From Neomesorhizobium sp963726065 (GTDB lineage Bacteria > Pseudomonadota > Alphaproteobacteria > Rhizobiales > Rhizobiaceae), in NCBI GenBank assembly GCA_963726065.1, contig CAVSAU010000013.1, positions 434,001 through 498,000 of the forward strand: a stretch of 64,000 bases of DNA. Direction: 5' to 3'. The notes under the pieces were generated by a model. The model was not told the DNA's origin and ran no database searches. It worked only from the letters and a program-made list of their open reading frames with translations. Position numbers and translations under genes: made by a program. Each line of letters opens with the position of its first letter. Position 1 is the first letter of the stretch. This document shows, in pieces, positions 50,544 through 59,503 of the stretch.

Positions 50544-51436
50544 GCAGCATGCGCCGGGCGCCTTGGCGATGACCCCTGAGCGGTGGCCAGGCCGACGCCG
50601 AACGTGGTCAGCGCCATCCCGACTATCTGGACAAGGGTCAGCGTTTCGCCGAACAGCACCCACGCAATGACCGCGGTGACGGCCGGCACCAGGTAGAACA
50701 GCGACGCCACCTTCGACATCTCGCCCTCGCGGATGAGATACATCAACAGGAAGATCGCGCCGATCGACAGCACCACCACCAGCCAGGCCATGGCGAAGAT
50801 CAACTCGCCATTGATGGTGACGGTGCGGGTCTCGAACAGCAGCGAGCCCACGGTCATGACGATGCCGGCGCCGAGATACTGATAAACGGTGCCGGTCACC
50901 ATGTCGGTTCCCGAACCCCAGCGTTTCTGCAGCACGGTGCCGTAGCTCATGGCGACGACCGCCATCACAGCCGCCGCCAGCGTCGCCGCCGTGATGCCAC
51001 TACCCAGCGAGCCGAATTTTGGCGAAAGGACGACGATGACGCCGACGAAGCCGATGACAAGACCCAGCCAGTGACGCGGCAGGATCCTTTCGCCGAGCAG
51101 CTTGCCGGCCAGCACGGCGGTGATCAGCGGCTGCAGTCCGACGATCAGGGCGGAGATGCCGGCCGGCATGCCCTTGTGGATCGCCCAGAAGATGCCGCCG
51201 AGATAGACGCCATGCATCAGCGCGCCCGCGGCCATCGCATTAACGATGCCTCTTCGGCTCGCATGGCGGTGGCGGATGAAAGGCAGCACTGCGGCCAGTA
51301 GGGCGAAGGCGAGGAGGAAGCGGGCCGCGAGGAACGTAAAAGGCTCCGCCCAGGGCATCGCGTAGCGCGCACCAATGAACCCGGTCGCCCAGAGCACGAC
51401 GAAGAGAGCTGGAATGAGCCGTGCTGGCGATGTCAT
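50540..51436 (-). CDS. EamA-family (DMT superfamily) transporter
   Basis: Predicted 298-residue inner-membrane transporter with ten helices in two EamA repeats. The first begins 'LIPALFVVLWATGFIGARYA', the second 'AAVMAVVAMSYGTVLQKRW' then 'IGAIFLLMYLIREGEMSKVA' and 'ASLFYLVPAVTAVIAWVLFG'. Members export amino acids, metabolites or drugs. No partner gene gives the substrate. The stop codon is supplied by a dispersed repeat, so the last residues may vary between strains. Confidence 0.93.
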   Translation of the reverse strand: MTSPARLIPALFVVLWATGFIGARYAMPWAEPFTFLAARFLLAFALLAAVLPFIRHRHASRRGIVNAMAAGALMHGVYLGGIFWAIHKGMPAGISALIVGLQPLITAVLAGKLLGERILPRHWLGLVIGFVGVIVVLSPKFGSLGSGITAATLAAAVMAVVAMSYGTVLQKRWGSGTDMVTGTVYQYLGAGIVMTVGSLLFETRTVTINGELIFAMAWLVVVLSIGAIFLLMYLIREGEMSKVASLFYLVPAVTAVIAWVLFGETLTLVQIVGMALTTFGVGLATAQGSSPRRPAHAA

Positions 51437-51591
51437 GGGAAGAAGCCGGGGGTATATGGAAAACGAAGCGTTTCGCTCTAATGCCGTTTAATCGCGTAAG
51501 CAAAGCGAAACAATTTGATCCTTATCCTGAACGGTATTGAACCGGGGTGGGGTTCAGGGGCTTTGACGTGTCAGGTTTCGAAAGGACCGGC

Positions 51592-51879
51592 ATGCTTTGG
51601 AAGCTCGATACAGCCTGGCTTATGATGGCCGTCGCCTCCGTGACGGTGATGTCTTTTCTCTTCGGATTGATCATGGATGCCATCATGGCTGACGACGGTT
51701 TCGGACCGTTCGGCAACATGCTGCTCATCACCGGCGGTTTCTTCGCGGCCGTTCTGATTGCCAATGTTCACGGCATCCGCATGACGAGCCTCGGTTTCGC
51801 CGTCGTGACAGGCATGGCCGGGGCGTTCGTCACGCTCGCAGCCCTGGCGCTCGTCAAGGCGGCGCTGGCGCGATTATGA
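51592..51879 (+). CDS. Small membrane protein, unknown
   Basis: Predicted 95-residue protein with three hydrophobic helices ('AWLMMAVASVTVMSFLFGLI', 'MLLITGGFFAAVLIANVHGI' and 'GFAVVTGMAGAFVTLAALAL'). No family is recognised. Start at 51592 is preferred because AAAGGA lies 5 bases upstream and it opens just before the first helix; an in-frame start at 51547 lacks a site. It converges on gluQ with 3 bp between the stops. Confidence 0.72.
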   Translation: MLWKLDTAWLMMAVASVTVMSFLFGLIMDAIMADDGFGPFGNMLLITGGFFAAVLIANVHGIRMTSLGFAVVTGMAGAFVTLAALALVKAALARL

Positions 51880-51882
51880 CGA

Positions 51883-52764
51883 TCAGCCGAGCCCGACCAT
51901 CCGCCTGATGTCCGCCGGCGTCGCGCCGTTTTCCCGCAAGGCGGCGAGCCCGGTGTCGCGGTTGCTCTTGGCGAGCTTGCGCCCGTCCGGGCCATCGATC
52001 AGCTTGTGGTGGAAGTAGAGCGGGGCAGGCAGGCCAAGATGCGTCTGCAACAGGCGCTGTATCCCGGTGGCATGGTAAAGGTCGCGGCCACGCACGACAC
52101 GGCTGACGCCCTGCAAGGCGTCGTCGACCACGACCGACAAGTGATAGCTGGTCGGGATATCCTTGCGCGCCAGGATGACGTCGCCCCAGGTTTGCGGGTC
52201 GGCCATTATCTGTTGAGCCGCTTCCCAGTTTCCCCTGTCGGCTTCCCGCCATGACAGCCCGCCCGGCGGCAGCGCCGCGACAGCCTTTGCGACATCCAGC
52301 CGCCAGGCGAAGGGTTCGCCGCCTTGCATCCTCTGGCGGCGCTCTCCGGAGGAAAGGGTCTTGTCCAGCCCGGGATAGAGCGGCGTCCCGTCTGGATCGC
52401 GCGGCCAGGGTTTGCCGGCTGTTTCCTGCTCGACGATGTGCGCGCGGATTTCGCCCCGGCTCATGAAAGCCGGATAGACGAGGTCTTTGGCGGCGAGCTT
52501 TTGCAACGCCGCTTCGTAGTCGGCGAAATGATCGGATTGCCGGCGCACCGGCGTTTCCCACCCGATGCCAAGCCATGCGAGGTCGCGGTAGATTCCCCGC
52601 TCGAATTCGGGCGTGCAGCGGGCGAGATCGATGTCCTCGATACGCAGCAGGAGACGCCCGCCCGCCTGCCTTACCAGATCCTGGTTGAGCAGCGCCGAAT
52701 AGGCATGGCCGAGATGCAACTGGCCGTTCGGGCTCGGTGCGAAGCGGAATGTCAGGAACGTCAT
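51883..52764 (-). CDS. gluQ: Glutamyl-Q tRNA(Asp) synthetase
   Basis: Predicted 293-residue GluQRS, a truncated glutamyl-tRNA synthetase lacking the anticodon domain. It attaches glutamate to queuosine at position 34 of tRNA-Asp. The HIGH-type motif is 'APSPNGQLHLGHAYSALLNQ', and the KMSKS-type loop is 'DGRKLAKSNRDTG'. Also present are 'LLLRIEDIDLARCTPEFERG' and 'YHLSVVVDDALQGVSRVVRG'. The zinc-binding Cys cluster of the E. coli enzyme is replaced by 'VYPAFMSRGEI', a known variant class. The start at 52764 opens directly on the first strand. Confidence 0.94.
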   Translation of the reverse strand: MTFLTFRFAPSPNGQLHLGHAYSALLNQDLVRQAGGRLLLRIEDIDLARCTPEFERGIYRDLAWLGIGWETPVRRQSDHFADYEAALQKLAAKDLVYPAFMSRGEIRAHIVEQETAGKPWPRDPDGTPLYPGLDKTLSSGERRQRMQGGEPFAWRLDVAKAVAALPPGGLSWREADRGNWEAAQQIMADPQTWGDVILARKDIPTSYHLSVVVDDALQGVSRVVRGRDLYHATGIQRLLQTHLGLPAPLYFHHKLIDGPDGRKLAKSNRDTGLAALRENGATPADIRRMVGLG

Positions 52765-52840
52765 CGTCGGGGCGGCAATCAGGTTGTGCGGCACTGCCTT
52801 CGATTGCTACTTTGCCCTCCCTTCGTGAACAAGGCTTCGC

Positions 52841-53482
52841 ATGCGCCGCATCCGTTCGATCGCAGATATTTCCGACGCTCTTGACGCGCTGTGCGTCATC
52901 GATCCGCGGCTGGCCGGCGTGCGGGAAGCAGCCGGCGAGGTGCCGCTGCGGCTCACGGAGCCGGGGTTCGAGAGCCTCGCCTCGATCATCGTGTCGCAGC
53001 AGGTCAGCCGGGCCAGCGCCGACGCCATCTTCGGCCGGCTGACGAAACTGGTCGACCCGCTGACGCCGCAAGGCCTGTTGTCAGCCGGCGAAGAGGTGTT
53101 CCGCGAGGCCGGGCTGTCGCGGCCGAAACAGAAGACGCTGCTTGCCATCGCCGAAGCGGTCGCTGGCGGCCTCGACCTTCACCACCTCTGCGGCCTCGAG
53201 GCGAAGGACGCCATCGCCCGGCTTACCGCCATCTCCGGCATCGGCCCGTGGACGGCGGAATGCTACCTGCTTTTCTCCGCCGGGCATCCGGATGTCTTTC
53301 CCGCCCGCGATGTTGCCCTGCAGAGCGCCGTCGGCCATGCCTTCGGCCGCGAATCACGTCCCGGCGAGAAGGAACTCATCGCGCTGGCCGAATCATGGAC
53401 CCCGTGGCGGGGTGTCGCATCGCGGCTTTTTTGGGCCTACTACCGCGAATGGAAGGGTCGCGAAGCCGCCCCGTCGACGTGA
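52841..53482 (+). CDS. DNA-3-methyladenine glycosylase (AlkA/HhH-GPD family)
   Basis: Predicted 213-residue base-excision glycosylase. The HhH-GPD core reads 'FESLASIIVSQQVSRASADA', the hairpin 'LTAISGIGPWTAECYLLFSA' and the catalytic Asp in 'DVFPARDVALQSAV'. It ends with 'WTPWRGVASRLFWAYYREWK'. The N-terminal AlkA beta domain is missing, so it is the compact, Mag-like form that removes alkylated purines from DNA. Divergent from gluQ with 76 bp between starts. Confidence 0.93.
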   Translation: MRRIRSIADISDALDALCVIDPRLAGVREAAGEVPLRLTEPGFESLASIIVSQQVSRASADAIFGRLTKLVDPLTPQGLLSAGEEVFREAGLSRPKQKTLLAIAEAVAGGLDLHHLCGLEAKDAIARLTAISGIGPWTAECYLLFSAGHPDVFPARDVALQSAVGHAFGRESRPGEKELIALAESWTPWRGVASRLFWAYYREWKGREAAPST

Positions 53483-53610
53483 AACCGTAAAAAAGCCGGA
53501 AAAACAGGGTGTTTTGAGGGGTGGTGTAACGCCGTGGCGGCTTCACATTCCTGTCACCTCGGGCTTACACTATCCGCCCCGATCGCTTCGCGAGCCAAGG
53601 AGGTGCCTAA

Positions 53611-54168
53611 GTGACGATCGCAGTGTCGCCGGATGGGCTTCCAGCGCTCGTGCTGAACGCGGACTACCGCCCGCTCAGCTATTATCCCCTGTCGCTCTGG
53701 TCATGGCAGGACGCCATCAAGGCCGTGTTCCTCGACCGGGTCCACATCGTTGCCGAATACGAACACTCGGTGTCGTCGCCGACCTTCTCGATGAAGCTGC
53801 CGAGCGTCGTCAGCCTGAAGACATACGTCAAGCCGTCGCGCAACCCGGCCTTCACCCGGTTCAACGTGTTCCTGCGCGACCGTTTCCAGTGCCAGTATTG
53901 CGGCACCCCGGAAGACCTGACCTTCGACCATGTCATTCCGCGCCATTGCGGCGGAGCGACGACGTGGGAAAACGTCGTGGCCGCCTGTTCGCCCTGCAAT
54001 CTGAGAAAAGGCGGCCTGCTGCCGGCGCAGGCCAAGATGTGGCCGATCCAGCGGCCGTATCATCCGACCGTCCACGACCTGCACAACAACGGCAAGCGGT
54101 TCCCGCCGAACTACCTGCACGAAAGCTGGATGGACTATCTCTACTGGGACGTCGAACTGGAGCCGTAA
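53611..54168 (+). CDS. HNH endonuclease family protein
   Basis: Predicted 185-residue HNH protein, very conserved in alphaproteobacteria. The first half has 'GLPALVLNADYRPLSYYPLS' and 'AIKAVFLDRVHIVAEYEHSV'. The HNH core is zinc-coordinated: 'CQYCGTPEDLTFDHVIPRHC' with catalytic His in FDHV, then 'WENVVAACSPCNLRKGG'. Start is GTG at 53611 with AAGGAGG about 6 bases before it. Its role (DNA repair or housekeeping nuclease) is not established. It converges on dsbB. Confidence 0.93.
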   Translation: MTIAVSPDGLPALVLNADYRPLSYYPLSLWSWQDAIKAVFLDRVHIVAEYEHSVSSPTFSMKLPSVVSLKTYVKPSRNPAFTRFNVFLRDRFQCQYCGTPEDLTFDHVIPRHCGGATTWENVVAACSPCNLRKGGLLPAQAKMWPIQRPYHPTVHDLHNNGKRFPPNYLHESWMDYLYWDVELEP

Positions 54169-54180
54169 GGGTACGCCGGT

Positions 54181-54693
54181 TCAGGCTCTGGCGAATGCGC
54201 CGCGGAACGCCACCGCGGCCAATATCAGGCTGGCAATCACGTTCCACCCGGCGAAGGAAAGGCCGAGGAAACGCAGCGCCGCCTTGTCGCAGGATGGCGG
54301 GATCACCGTGTTGATGGCGTCGAGAACTCCGGCGCCGCCGGTGTCGACATTCGCGCCGGCCGCGCAGTCTGTCGGGCCCGGCCACCACGCCCATTCGACG
54401 CCGGCGTGGAAGACGCCGAGATAAAGGCCATAGGCCATCAGGAGGCCGCCGATCACCAGCAGGCCACGGCTTACCACCCCCGGCCAGTGCAGCGTCGACG
54501 ACAGCACCGCCAGCGCCATCATCGGCACGCCGATGTAATAAGGCAGCCGCTGCTCGAGGCAGAGCTTGCACGGCATGTAGCCGCCGATGTGCTCGAAGCC
54601 GAGCGCGGCGCCAACAGTCGCCGCCATGGCGACGAGCAGGAAGGCTGCGGTGAAGGTTTGCAGGCGTCCCGAAGGAGCGGTCATGGCGGTCAT
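54181..54693 (-). CDS. dsbB: Disulfide bond formation protein B family
   Basis: Predicted 170-residue inner-membrane quinone-linked oxidase that reoxidises DsbA. Four helices are present. The first periplasmic redox pair is Cys42-Cys45 in 'GGYMPCKLCLEQRLPYYIG', the second is Cys110 and Cys135 ('GPTDCAAG', 'PPSCDKAALRFLG'). Both pairs needed for the relay are therefore intact. DsbA is not in this window. A YqaA-type gene is 28 bp upstream on the strand. Confidence 0.92.
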   Translation of the reverse strand: MTAMTAPSGRLQTFTAAFLLVAMAATVGAALGFEHIGGYMPCKLCLEQRLPYYIGVPMMALAVLSSTLHWPGVVSRGLLVIGGLLMAYGLYLGVFHAGVEWAWWPGPTDCAAGANVDTGGAGVLDAINTVIPPSCDKAALRFLGLSFAGWNVIASLILAAVAFRGAFARA

Positions 54694-54721
54694 CGGGGTT
54701 CTTTCGTGTGCTGCGCGGCAG

Positions 54722-55309
54722 TCAGTGCAGATATCTGATCAGCAGATAAAGCAAAATGAGGGCAGCCGCGCCCAGACCGGCGATGAGGCCGAGACGTTTC
54801 TCGATGAATTCGCGGATCGGCTCGCCATAGGTCTTCAGGAGCCAGGCGAGGAAGTAGAAGCGGGCGCCGCGGGCGATGATGGCCGAGATGATGAACAGCC
54901 AGATGTCGACGCCGATGACGCCCGACAGGATGGTCACCACCTTGATCGGCGGCAGATGGGCGAGACCCGAGGTCACCAGCATCAGAACGATGAAACCCAT
55001 GCCGCTGGATTGCCTGAGCGCTTCGAACTCATCGTATTTGCCGTAGAATTCGAGCACCGGCTTGGCGATCGCCTCGTAGGCATAGTGACCGAGGAACCAG
55101 CCGGCGATGCCGCCCAGCACCGACGCGAGGGTGGCGATGAAGGCGTATCTGTAGGCGCGGTCAGGCCGCGACAGCGCCATCGGCAGATAAAGCACGTCGG
55201 CTGGTACCAGAAACACCGAGCTTTCGACGAAAGCGATGAATGCGAGCCACCATTCTGCGGATTTGCGCGCCGCCAGCGACAGCGTCCAATCGTAAAGTCT
55301 GCGAAGCAT
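54722..55309 (-). CDS. YqaA-family (DedA-related) membrane protein
   Basis: Predicted 195-residue inner-membrane protein of the YqaA group, distant DedA/SNARE-associated relatives. Family pattern: 'EWWLAFIAFVESSVFLVPAD', 'AFIATLASVLGGIAGWFLGH', 'SGLAHLPPIKVVTILSGVIG' and 'IISAIIARGARFYFLAWLL'. DedA-type proteins are linked to lipid flipping or proton-coupled envelope processes. It precedes dsbB and may be co-transcribed. Confidence 0.9.
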   Translation of the reverse strand: MLRRLYDWTLSLAARKSAEWWLAFIAFVESSVFLVPADVLYLPMALSRPDRAYRYAFIATLASVLGGIAGWFLGHYAYEAIAKPVLEFYGKYDEFEALRQSSGMGFIVLMLVTSGLAHLPPIKVVTILSGVIGVDIWLFIISAIIARGARFYFLAWLLKTYGEPIREFIEKRLGLIAGLGAAALILLYLLIRYLH

Positions 55310-55433
55310 AGGTATCCCCGTTTTGCGCAGCCTGTCTAAAGAGGATCGCTGCGCTGCACAATGGCCGGGGCCTCACGAATAGGGGAGTCGCCTGGAGTGG
55401 AATGTAACTGGATTGAACCGGGCATTTCCCTCG

Positions 55434-55577
55434 ATCTGCTTGTTTTAGCCGCATTTATGCGACGCCAGGTGATCTAACCTGGCTGCAAAATGCTACTTGT
55501 TTGGCCGCATTTATGCGACGCCAGGTGATCTAACCTGGCTGCAAAATGCTACCTGTTTGGCCGCATCTTTGCGACGC
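55434..55577. repeat. Tandem copies of the dispersed repeat (two full, one partial)
   Basis: Copy A (55434-55493) and copy B (55494-55550) are almost identical with a 56-bp period: GCCGCATTTATGCGACGCC, AGGTGATCTAACCTGGCTGC, AAAATGCTAC. A third, partial copy (55551-55577, GTTTGGCCGCATCTTTGCGACG) runs into the 3' end of the DUF1905 gene and supplies its last codons and stop. Confidence 0.9.
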
Positions 55578-55962
55578 CACGCCGCTTGGTGTAGGAGAGG
55601 CTCTCGAACAATTTCTTGATGTCTGGGTTGCGTGCCAGGGCCTTCTCGAAATCCGCGGGCACCGCGATCTCGCGAATCCCGGTGTCCAACTCGATCTGAA
55701 CGTCGATCATGTCGCCACCGGCGACCTTGGCCTTCTCGCGGTTGTCGGCATTGATGCCGACCATGTAGCGCCCGTTCATGACCGCCACTGTGCTGCGGTA
55801 GGTAAAGCCGTTGATCGTTTGACGGCGGGCTTTCGTCCGGCCGCGAGCTTGGCGATCAGTTCGTCGGTATCTCGATGCCGGTTGCGGTTTTGCCCGCGGT
55901 AAGGACCTTGGTCGGAAGTGAAGCGGACCTGCGCCGACCGAATTTTCAACTGCGCGTGACAT
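55549..55962 (-). pseudogene. DUF1905/YdeI-type protein, frameshifted and truncated by repeats
   Basis: Remnant of a small YdeI/DUF1905 (OmpD-associated) protein. The core is clear: 'TINGFTYRSTVAVMNGRYMV', 'DNREKAKVAGGDMIDVQIEL' and 'IAVPADFEKALARNPDIKKL'. It then reaches 'FESLSYTKRRGVA' and stops after 'KMRPNR', which is encoded by the partial repeat copy. Homologues continue about 30 residues further. The N-terminal third also changes frame near 55915, 55870 and 55825; 'VLTAGKTATGIEIPDELIAK' is readable in another frame. The truncation is biological; the shifts may be errors. Start uncertain. Confidence 0.75.
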
Positions 55963-56259
55963 GGACGAACCTCCGTCGAATTAAGTCATCCGCTCCAAGG
56001 ACGGCTGTCGCGGTTGCAATCCGACATCGGACGTGTCGATTTTCTCCCGCGAAAAACATGCGCCTTCCGCACGGAGTTCCCGGTCAGCTATGGGAGGTGG
56101 CGCACGACGCCACGGCTGGCGAAGAAGGGCGCTAAGCTATGGCGCTGTGATCAGCGGCTGATTTGATTGAGGCCACCGGGTTCGGCAACCTGAACAAGTT
56201 GCCAAATCCATGGTGTACGGCTGAACGGACAGCTCCCGCCGGGCTGCGGCACGTTACGG

Positions 56260-56526
56260 TCAGGCCAACGGTTCGCGCATCCCAGCTTCCCGCATGCGCG
56301 CATTCCTCGCCGCCTCGACCATCGGCCACCATTGGTCGAGCAATTTCCGGCCCATTTCCTTGAGATTGATGCCTTCGACGGCGGCGCGGGCTTCCACCGC
56401 GCTGACCGGCCGCCCCAACTCACGTGCAATGGCGGTGACGCGCACGTGTTGCGCAGCCAGCCGCTTCAGTTCTGCGATTTCCTGTTGAGTCCAACGACGA
56501 CGATAGACGCGATGCCGCATTTTCAT
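56260..56526 (-). CDS. Small SANT/Myb-like DNA-binding protein, unknown
   Basis: Predicted 88-residue basic protein. Its first half, 'RRRWTQQEIAELKRLAAQHV' then 'RVTAIARELGRPVSAVEARA', has the three-helix spacing of a SANT/Myb-like or GcrA-like HTH. The rest is a short helix-rich tail. It has no membrane or signal segment. It stands alone between repeat-disrupted and oxidoreductase genes. Nucleic-acid binding is inferred from fold-type pattern only. Confidence 0.7.
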   Translation of the reverse strand: MKMRHRVYRRRWTQQEIAELKRLAAQHVRVTAIARELGRPVSAVEARAAVEGINLKEMGRKLLDQWWPMVEAARNARMREAGMREPLA

Positions 56527-56713
56527 TGCTCCAAGCTCCGCCCGCGGCGAGGCCGCGCGGTCAAGAGCTCAGGCCGGATGAACTGCCATAAAAGGCCCAC
56601 GTACATCTGAGCCCTATCATTGTGCTACAGAGCCTTATCACAGGCAACAGCTTTGATGAGACGCTGCTAATGTTTTTGCACAGAGCGGCGTTTGAGGCGG
56701 GCTGGTGGCGCGG

Positions 56714-57841
56714 CTACTCGAAGCGGCCCGGCGCGAACAATTGCGCTGCAAGACCATGCTCGGTGAAGTCGGCCGCCACAGCCTGGCCGAGTATGAGGTC
56801 GGTGGCCAGGCGTCCCAACGCCGGTGCGGTCTGGATGCCGAAACCGCCCTGGCCGGCGAGCCAGAAAAAACCGTCCCCCTCTGCGGAATAGCCGACGACC
56901 GGCGCGCGGTCCCGCGCGAACGTGCGCAACCCGGCCCAGCTGTGGGACACATGGCTGACGGCCACTGTCGTCGCCTGTTCGAGGTACCAGGCGGCATAGG
57001 CGATATCGAGTTCTTCCGGCTGCGCATCGCACGGTTCGCTTTCCGTGGCATCGGCGGGCGAGACCAGCAGGCGCCCGGCTTCCGGCTTCATGTAGAACGC
57101 TTCCTCGATCTCGCTGATTTCAGGCAAGGCGCCGACATCGACGCCGGCCGGCATGGCGACGGTAATCGCGGTGCGTCGATAGGGTATGATGCCCAGCGGC
57201 TTCAAGCCGAACAGTTGCGCGGCGCTGTCGGCCCAGGCGCCGGCGGCGTTGACCACCGTCGTTGCGCGCATTTCGCCGGCGGTCGTTTCAAGAAGCCAGA
57301 TGCCGCCCTCGCGCCGTGCGCCAAGCACCTCGGCCTTGTTGCGGATCGTGGCGCCGTTGGCGCGCGCACCCTTGGCGCAGCCCTGCAGCAGATTTTCGGC
57401 CTCGATATCCCAGCAGTCGGGATCGTAGAATGCGTCGGCGACATAGTCCGGGTTGAGGATCGGCGCGCGTTCGATCGCCTGTTCGACCGTCAGCCGCTCA
57501 AGTCCCGGTGTGGCGGCACCTTCCTCGGCGAACACATCAGCCAGCCGTCCGGCTTTTTCCGCGTCCGCGATCACCAGATTTCCGCGCCGCTTCATGAGTT
57601 GGGTCTCGGTGAACCCGACGGGAGGATTTATCAGGAATGGGTAGCTGATCTTCGCCAGCTTGCCGACGAGCACCGAATGGAAGCGAAACGCGAATTCGGC
57701 CGCGGAACGGCCGCTCGAATGGTAGCCGAGCGCTGTCTCGCGCTCCAACACGGCAACGGAACGATGCGGGCTCAGGAAATAGGCCAGAGAAATGCCGGCG
57801 ATGCCGCCGCCGATGATGGCAATGTCAACCGCTTCAGCCAT
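56714..57841 (-). CDS. DAO-family FAD-dependent oxidoreductase
   Basis: Predicted 375-residue flavoenzyme of the glycine/D-amino-acid oxidase (DAO) fold. The dinucleotide motif is 'IAIIGGGIAGISLAYFL'. The flavin-contact 'TVVNAAGAWADSAAQLFGL' and C-terminal 'SHSWAGLRTFARDRAPVVGY' with 'FFWLAGQGGFGIQTAPALGR' are typical. It oxidises an amino or 2-hydroxy acid; the electron acceptor is unclear. It lies 81 bp after the MATE gene on the same strand and may belong to the amino-compound locus that starts at 59.5 kb. Confidence 0.9.
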   Translation of the reverse strand: MAEAVDIAIIGGGIAGISLAYFLSPHRSVAVLERETALGYHSSGRSAAEFAFRFHSVLVGKLAKISYPFLINPPVGFTETQLMKRRGNLVIADAEKAGRLADVFAEEGAATPGLERLTVEQAIERAPILNPDYVADAFYDPDCWDIEAENLLQGCAKGARANGATIRNKAEVLGARREGGIWLLETTAGEMRATTVVNAAGAWADSAAQLFGLKPLGIIPYRRTAITVAMPAGVDVGALPEISEIEEAFYMKPEAGRLLVSPADATESEPCDAQPEELDIAYAAWYLEQATTVAVSHVSHSWAGLRTFARDRAPVVGYSAEGDGFFWLAGQGGFGIQTAPALGRLATDLILGQAVAADFTEHGLAAQLFAPGRFE

Positions 57842-57922
57842 GCAGGGCTCCCGTTCCTGTATCCCTGCTTCGCATGAAATGCTCCGGGCGGGAACACCGG
57901 ATGGTGCTCACGCCGGCTGAAA

Positions 57923-59332
57923 TCAGGAGTGGACGGGCCGGTCGGCGGTCAGCCCGAGTTCGTCGCGGCGCAGCCAACGCCAGAGAAGGAGTACCGCCAC
58001 GACCGCCAGGCCGGTGGAAAGGCCGATCCAGATGCCGGCGCCCTCGAACCCGAAATGGAAGGCCAACAGCACACCGAGCGGCAGGCCGACGCCCCAATAG
58101 CCGATGGCCGCAAGGATCATCGGCACCTTGGTGTCGTGCAGCCCGCGCAGCATGCCGGCCGCGACCGCCTGCGCGCCATCGAATATCTGGAACATCGCGG
58201 CGAAGGACAGGAAGGCGACAGCGAGCGCGATCACCGCCACGTTGGCGGGATCGTCGAGATCGATGAAGGCGCTGATCAGCAGCCGCGGACACGAAACCAT
58301 GACCATCGCCATCAGCGCCATGAAGCCGACGCCAATCGCCAGCGCGGTCCAGCCGGCGCGGCTGACGCCGTCTGGATTTCCAGCGCCATGGGCGAGGCCG
58401 ACGCGCACCGTCACCGCCTGGTTGATGCCGAGCGGCACCATGAAGGAGACCGAAGCGATCTGGATGGCGATGGCGTGAGCGGCCAGCGACGCGGCGTTGA
58501 TCAGGCCCATCAGGAAAGCCGCGGCATTGAAGATTGTCACCTCGAAAGCCAGGATGCCGGCGATCGGCAGGCCAAGCCTCAGGAGCGCGATGAAACGCGG
58601 CCAGTCCGAACGCCAGAAGCGTCCGAAAAGACGGTATCGGCGGAACTTCCGCTCGACCGAGACCACGGTCGCCAGGCCGATGAACATCAGGGCGCTGGAG
58701 AGGCTGGTCGCCAGGCCGGAGCCGGCGATGCCCATCTTCGGGAAGCCAAGATTGCCGAAGATCAGGCACCAATTGCCCAACGCGTTGAAGGCAACCGCGA
58801 TGAACATAATGACCAGTGCCCAGCCTGGCCGCTCCAGCGCCGAGATGAAGGAGCGCAGCACGATGTAGCCGTAGAATGGCAGGATCGCCCATTGCAGCCA
58901 ACGCAGGTAGATGCCGGCCTGGTGCGCCAGCGGCGGCTCCTGGCCCATTGCCAGCAGGATGGCTTCGCCGTGCCACAGCAGCAGCCAGACCGGGATAGCC
59001 GCCAGGATCGCCAGCCACAGGCCTTGCCGGACCGTACGCCTGATATCGCGGACCGAATGGCGCTTGCGGCCGAGTTCGGTCGCCATCATCGGCGATGCGG
59101 CATAGACGAGGCCGAGCCCCAGTATCAGCGGCGCAAAATAGAGGTTGGAGCCGAGCGCGCCGGCGGCAAGCGTGTCGGCGCCGAGCCTGCCCAGCATCAT
59201 CACGTCGGTGGCTGTCATCGCCACCTGCGCGAGGTTGGTCAGGACCATCGGCCAGGACAGCGCAAGCATCGCGCGAATCTCACCGCGCCAGAGGCTTTCC
59301 GACGTCCCCACGCCGGCTTCAATCGAGGACAT
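57923..59332 (-). CDS. MATE-family efflux transporter
   Basis: Predicted 469-residue inner-membrane antiporter with twelve helices in two MATE repeats. Marks are 'LALSWPMVLTNLAQVAMTAT', 'LGADTLAAGALGSNLYFAPL', 'LGLPIAGILAFEVTIFNAAA' and 'PLGINQAVTVRVGLAHGAGN'. It exports cationic or lipophilic compounds by Na+ or H+ exchange. Start at 59332 is preferred over an upstream frame that lacks membrane or MATE character. It lies between the M81 and DAO genes on the minus strand. Confidence 0.93.
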   Translation of the reverse strand: MSSIEAGVGTSESLWRGEIRAMLALSWPMVLTNLAQVAMTATDVMMLGRLGADTLAAGALGSNLYFAPLILGLGLVYAASPMMATELGRKRHSVRDIRRTVRQGLWLAILAAIPVWLLLWHGEAILLAMGQEPPLAHQAGIYLRWLQWAILPFYGYIVLRSFISALERPGWALVIMFIAVAFNALGNWCLIFGNLGFPKMGIAGSGLATSLSSALMFIGLATVVSVERKFRRYRLFGRFWRSDWPRFIALLRLGLPIAGILAFEVTIFNAAAFLMGLINAASLAAHAIAIQIASVSFMVPLGINQAVTVRVGLAHGAGNPDGVSRAGWTALAIGVGFMALMAMVMVSCPRLLISAFIDLDDPANVAVIALAVAFLSFAAMFQIFDGAQAVAAGMLRGLHDTKVPMILAAIGYWGVGLPLGVLLAFHFGFEGAGIWIGLSTGLAVVAVLLLWRWLRRDELGLTADRPVHS

Positions 59333-59503
59333 TTTCAGGTCTTTCCGGTGGCGGCAGGACGCAATGCGCCAGTTGCCGCGTATTTCGAGCCGAAATTCAC
59401 ACTTTCGACCGTTCGTGGCCGGATTTCTGAACGAAACGGCCCGCAATGGCAAGTTGCGGCGGGGCGTTTTCGATTGGTACAGCTGGAGGTGGAAGCTACC
59501 GCG

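Noticed and set aside
55434..55577. Possible CRISPR array
   Set aside because: Only two full copies with no unique spacers, internal palindromes, and relatives scattered singly elsewhere; no cas genes.
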